Shown piece by piece: positions 6,698 to 7,686 of a stretch of DNA of 7,686 nucleotides. The notes beneath the pieces are model-generated. The model was not told where the DNA came from. It made no database searches and saw nothing but the letters and a program-made list of their open reading frames with translations. The stretch covers positions 1 to 7,686 of the forward strand of contig CAYZYH010000022.1 of NCBI GenBank assembly GCA_964481235.1. The letters run 5' to 3'. A program made the position numbers and the translations under genes. The DNA is from JAUPVL01 sp964481235 (GTDB lineage Bacteria; Patescibacteriota; Saccharimonadia; CAILAD01; BJGX01). Each line of letters starts with the position of its first letter. Positions within the stretch are counted from its first letter, which is position 1.

Positions 6698-6732
6698 CAA
6701 AATGTCAAACACTGCGTTTGTTTAACATTTTG
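6698..6732 (-). other. Hairpin in the tRNA-Ile 5' leader
   Basis: CAAAATGT and CAAAC (6698-6710) pair with GTTTG (6716-6720) and ACATTTTG (6725-6732), a 13-bp stem with a 4-nt bulge and a 5-nt loop. It sits in the predicted 135-nt leader of the tRNA transcript and has no T-run on either strand. It could aid processing of the pre-tRNA or act as an operator; the role is unknown. Confidence 0.5.
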
Positions 6733-6763
6733 GTTCAGAAATATCTTCAAAAAAGACCTCATA

Positions 6764-6792
6764 ATTGTAACCTGAAAACAGTATATTTTCAA
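6764..6792 (-). promoter_or_regulatory. Promoter for tRNA-Ile/tRNA-Ala unit
   Basis: On the minus strand TTGAAA (6792-6787), exactly 17 bp, then TACAAT (6769-6764): 5 of 6 matches in each box. Initiation near 6757 gives a leader of about 135 nt before tRNA-Ile. Its -35 overlaps that of the divergent promoter for the gene at 6823. Confidence 0.65.
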
Positions 6793-6815
6793 GACCGAGT
6801 AAGAGGTGCTATAAT
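6786..6815 (+). promoter_or_regulatory. Promoter of small membrane protein gene (leaderless)
   Basis: A perfect TATAAT (6810-6815) lies 7 nt before the ATG at 6823, with a weaker TTTTCA (6786-6791) 18 bp upstream. The -35 region is shared with the divergent tRNA promoter, so the two may compete for polymerase. Confidence 0.55.
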
Positions 6816-6822
6816 AATTGTT

Positions 6823-7071
6823 ATGATAATTGCAGGATTAGCCTTTTTTGTATTTGGTATACTATTTGTTCTATTTGCTCAAAACATTTGGAATTTTACT
6901 GGCAATATAGAGTTTATTGAGAACTATTTGCCTGGTGATACCAAGTTTTTTATACAACTTTGCGGTGTAATAATGGTGTTATTAGGTATTATGTTTATTA
7001 CCGGGGTAGGCGAAACAATTACTGGCCCTCTAGGCGATTCACTTAGCAGTTTGTTTGGCGGATTCAAATAG
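6823..7071 (+). CDS. Small two-TM membrane protein, 82 aa
   Basis: I do not recognise this protein. The ATG at 6823 is chosen because TATAAT lies 7 nt before it, as for the other leaderless genes. A longer frame from a TTG at 6718 would run through the promoter region and the hairpin and adds a stretch with no conserved look. The 82 residues hold two hydrophobic segments (about 2-22 and 43-61), joined by a loop with NFTGNIEFIENYLPGDTK, and end in a Gly/Ser/Leu-rich tail (GPLGDSLSSLFGGFK). The second segment is a typical membrane helix (GVIMVLLGIMFITGVG). It converges with the other small membrane protein gene at 7139. No function can be assigned. Confidence 0.75.
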   Translation: MIIAGLAFFVFGILFVLFAQNIWNFTGNIEFIENYLPGDTKFFIQLCGVIMVLLGIMFITGVGETITGPLGDSLSSLFGGFK

Positions 7072-7138
7072 TAGTAAATAAATAAGCTTTTAACCCTACT
7101 TATACTGGGTTGTGAATCTAACCTGTTACAGTGGACTT

Positions 7139-7357
7139 CTATTTTTGTATTTTATTATATACCAATCCCAAAACGGTAAGCATTATTGTATATTCTGCAA
7201 TAACTATCAGTGAACCAACCAGACTTAAGTCGCCCGATCCAACCAATATATTGAGATTATACCAAGCCCCAACTACACTAAATATTCCTACTATAATTCC
7301 AGCAACAACCCAGTAATATTTTACAATTATTTTTTGGTCTTTTTTGTTAGATGCCAT
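7139..7357 (-). CDS. Small two-TM membrane protein, 72 aa
   Basis: I do not recognise this 72-residue protein. A charged start (MASNKKDQKIIVK) precedes two hydrophobic segments (about 14-35 and 45-66), and the tail NKIQK is basic, so both ends are probably cytoplasmic. The ATG at 7357 is supported by GAGG 5-6 nt upstream and by a well-spaced promoter beyond it. It is the first gene after the 16S terminator and is transcribed in the rRNA direction as its own unit. It converges with the 82-aa membrane protein gene across a 67-nt gap (7072-7138) that contains AACCC/GGGTT arms but no T-run. Confidence 0.75.
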   Translation of the reverse strand: MASNKKDQKIIVKYYWVVAGIIVGIFSVVGAWYNLNILVGSGDLSLVGSLIVIAEYTIMLTVLGLVYNKIQK

Positions 7358-7387
7358 TATTCCTCTTTTGCTTATTAATATAAGCTA

Positions 7388-7416
7388 AGTATATCAAATA
7401 TTACAAAAAATATCAA
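7388..7416 (-). promoter_or_regulatory. Promoter of the 72-aa membrane protein gene
   Basis: On the minus strand TTGATA (7416-7411), exactly 17 bp, then TATACT (7393-7388), 5 of 6 matches each. It gives a leader of about 24 nt containing the GAGG ribosome-binding site. The -35 lies in one copy of the 19-bp tandem repeat. Confidence 0.65.
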
Positions 7417-7429
7417 ATATTACAAAAAA
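7392..7429. repeat. 19-bp tandem duplication
   Basis: Two perfect adjacent copies of TATCAAATATTACAAAAAA (7392-7410 and 7411-7429). The right copy supplies the A-run of the 16S terminator and the -35 of the next promoter. The left copy fills the promoter spacer and contributes to the -10. Confidence 0.9.
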
Positions 7430-7452
7430 CCGCCTATTATAGACGGTTTTTT
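7424..7452 (-). terminator. Terminator downstream of 16S rRNA
   Basis: AAAAAACCG, then CTAT and ATAG with one C-A mismatch, and CGGTTTTTT form a hairpin flanked by an A-run and a T-run. On the minus strand the stem is followed by TTTTTTGTAATATTT. It lies about 190 nt after the 16S 3' end, in the path of 16S transcription. It is nearly symmetrical and could work both ways, but no plus-strand gene runs into it. Confidence 0.8.
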
Positions 7453-7639
7453 GTTTATTGATGTGTAAAATGTGCCAGCAGAAATGTATGTCACCTTAAG
7501 TGTAAACACTTAAGATCCGACCTAGAAGTACCTCAGTGTTAGCATAGGAGCAACTCTTAAAAAGAATGCTCAACCATGTAACAATCTGGCCTCGACTCTC
7601 GAAGTTCGAGGATCTGATTGCTCAGACGTATCTCCCTAG
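7453..7639 (-). other. 16S rRNA 3' trailer with hairpins
   Basis: This non-coding DNA between the 16S 3' end and the terminator holds three structures. They are a stem at 7582-7620 (CAATC..GATTG enclosing CCTCGA/TCGAGG), a small hairpin at 7548-7571 (GAGCA/TGCTC) and a perfect 20-bp inverted repeat at 7495-7514. They probably belong to the pre-16S trailer and its processing (inference). I see no gene here. Confidence 0.6.
7495..7514. repeat. Perfect 20-bp inverted repeat in 16S trailer
   Basis: CTTAAGTGT AA ACACTTAAG is perfectly symmetrical. With 2 nt between the arms it can form a hairpin of 8 bp with a 4-nt loop in RNA, or be an operator-like palindrome in DNA. No T-run follows on either strand. 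Confidence 0.6.
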
Positions 7640-7686
7640 AAAGGAGGTGATCCATCCGCACCTTCCGGTACGGATACCTTGTTACG
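7640..7686 (-). rRNA. rrs: 16S ribosomal RNA, 3' end (partial)
   Basis: The minus strand reads CGTAACAAGGTATCCGTACC and ends in GGATCACCTCCTTTCTA, the universal 3' terminal helix 45 region and anti-Shine-Dalgarno. Only the last 47 or so bases are inside the window. The mature 3' end is set at about 7638-7640. CCTCC is intact, so Shine-Dalgarno initiation is available to the genes that show it. Confidence 0.97.

Noticed and set aside
6718..6822. N-terminal extension of the 82-aa membrane protein from a TTG
   Set aside because: It would cross half of a hairpin and the divergent promoter region; the ATG at 6823 with TATAAT 7 nt upstream explains the gene better.
7072..7138. Terminator between the two convergent small genes
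   Set aside because: AACCC and GGGTT arms are present, but the stem is short and neither strand has a T-run after it.
7461..7499. 12-codon plus-strand frame MCKMCQQKCMSP with CxxC-like spacing
   Set aside because: It lies in the 16S trailer with no promoter or ribosome site and is short enough to arise by chance.

Overview
This window is the inside of a bacterial ribosomal RNA locus that has been pulled apart. On the minus strand it opens at the 16S end (3' terminus of 16S at about 7640, running off the right edge). It then passes tRNA-Ile(GAT) and tRNA-Ala(TGC) in the classical order, and ends in the 5' part of the 23S gene (about 1173 down to 1, running off the left edge). The 16S-23S interval, usually a few hundred bases, is about 6.5 kb here and holds seven protein genes on both strands. 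The organism is most likely a Patescibacteria/CPR bacterium, with Ca. Saccharibacteria (TM7) my first guess. The basis is the unlinked rRNA genes, several genes whose start codon sits 6-7 nt after a TATAAT-like box (leaderless mRNAs), small orphan membrane proteins, compact spacing and AT-rich non-rRNA DNA. This placement is inference; the 16S stub is too short to type.

Layout, left to right. 1-1173: 23S 5' part (minus). 1174-1650: non-coding pre-23S leader with a boxA-type antitermination site, hairpins and two candidate promoters. 1651-2358: dienelactone-hydrolase family enzyme (minus). 2359-2517: divergent promoter region. 2518-2829: unrecognised 103-aa protein (plus), closed by a terminator. 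2994-3800: PspA/IM30-family coiled-coil protein (plus) with a near-consensus promoter and a two-way terminator. 3869-4585: orphan 7-TM protein (minus). 4655-5092 and 5089-6384: a two-gene redox operon (minus) of a ferric-reductase/NOX-like flavocytochrome and a membrane-anchored cytochrome b5 domain protein, overlapping by ATGA. 6400-6428: terminator. 6431-6622: tRNA-Ala and tRNA-Ile (minus). 6764-6815: overlapping divergent promoters. 6823-7071: small 2-TM protein (plus). 7139-7357: small 2-TM protein (minus). 7424-7452: terminator beyond 16S. 7453-7639: structured 16S trailer. 7640-7686: 16S 3' end.

How it works together: the rRNA locus looks split into separately punctuated units. 16S transcription meets a hairpin/T-run terminator about 190 nt past its 3' end. 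The tRNA pair has its own promoter (TTGAAA-N17-TACAAT) and its own terminator. The 23S has its own boxA leader and candidate promoters. Between these units lie genes for membrane maintenance (PspA), a likely outward electron-transfer module (flavocytochrome plus cytochrome b5), an alpha/beta hydrolase and small membrane proteins. Two translation-start styles coexist: leaderless starts (genes starting at 2358, 4585, 6384 and 6823) and Shine-Dalgarno starts (2518, 7357), in agreement with the intact anti-SD at the 16S 3' end.
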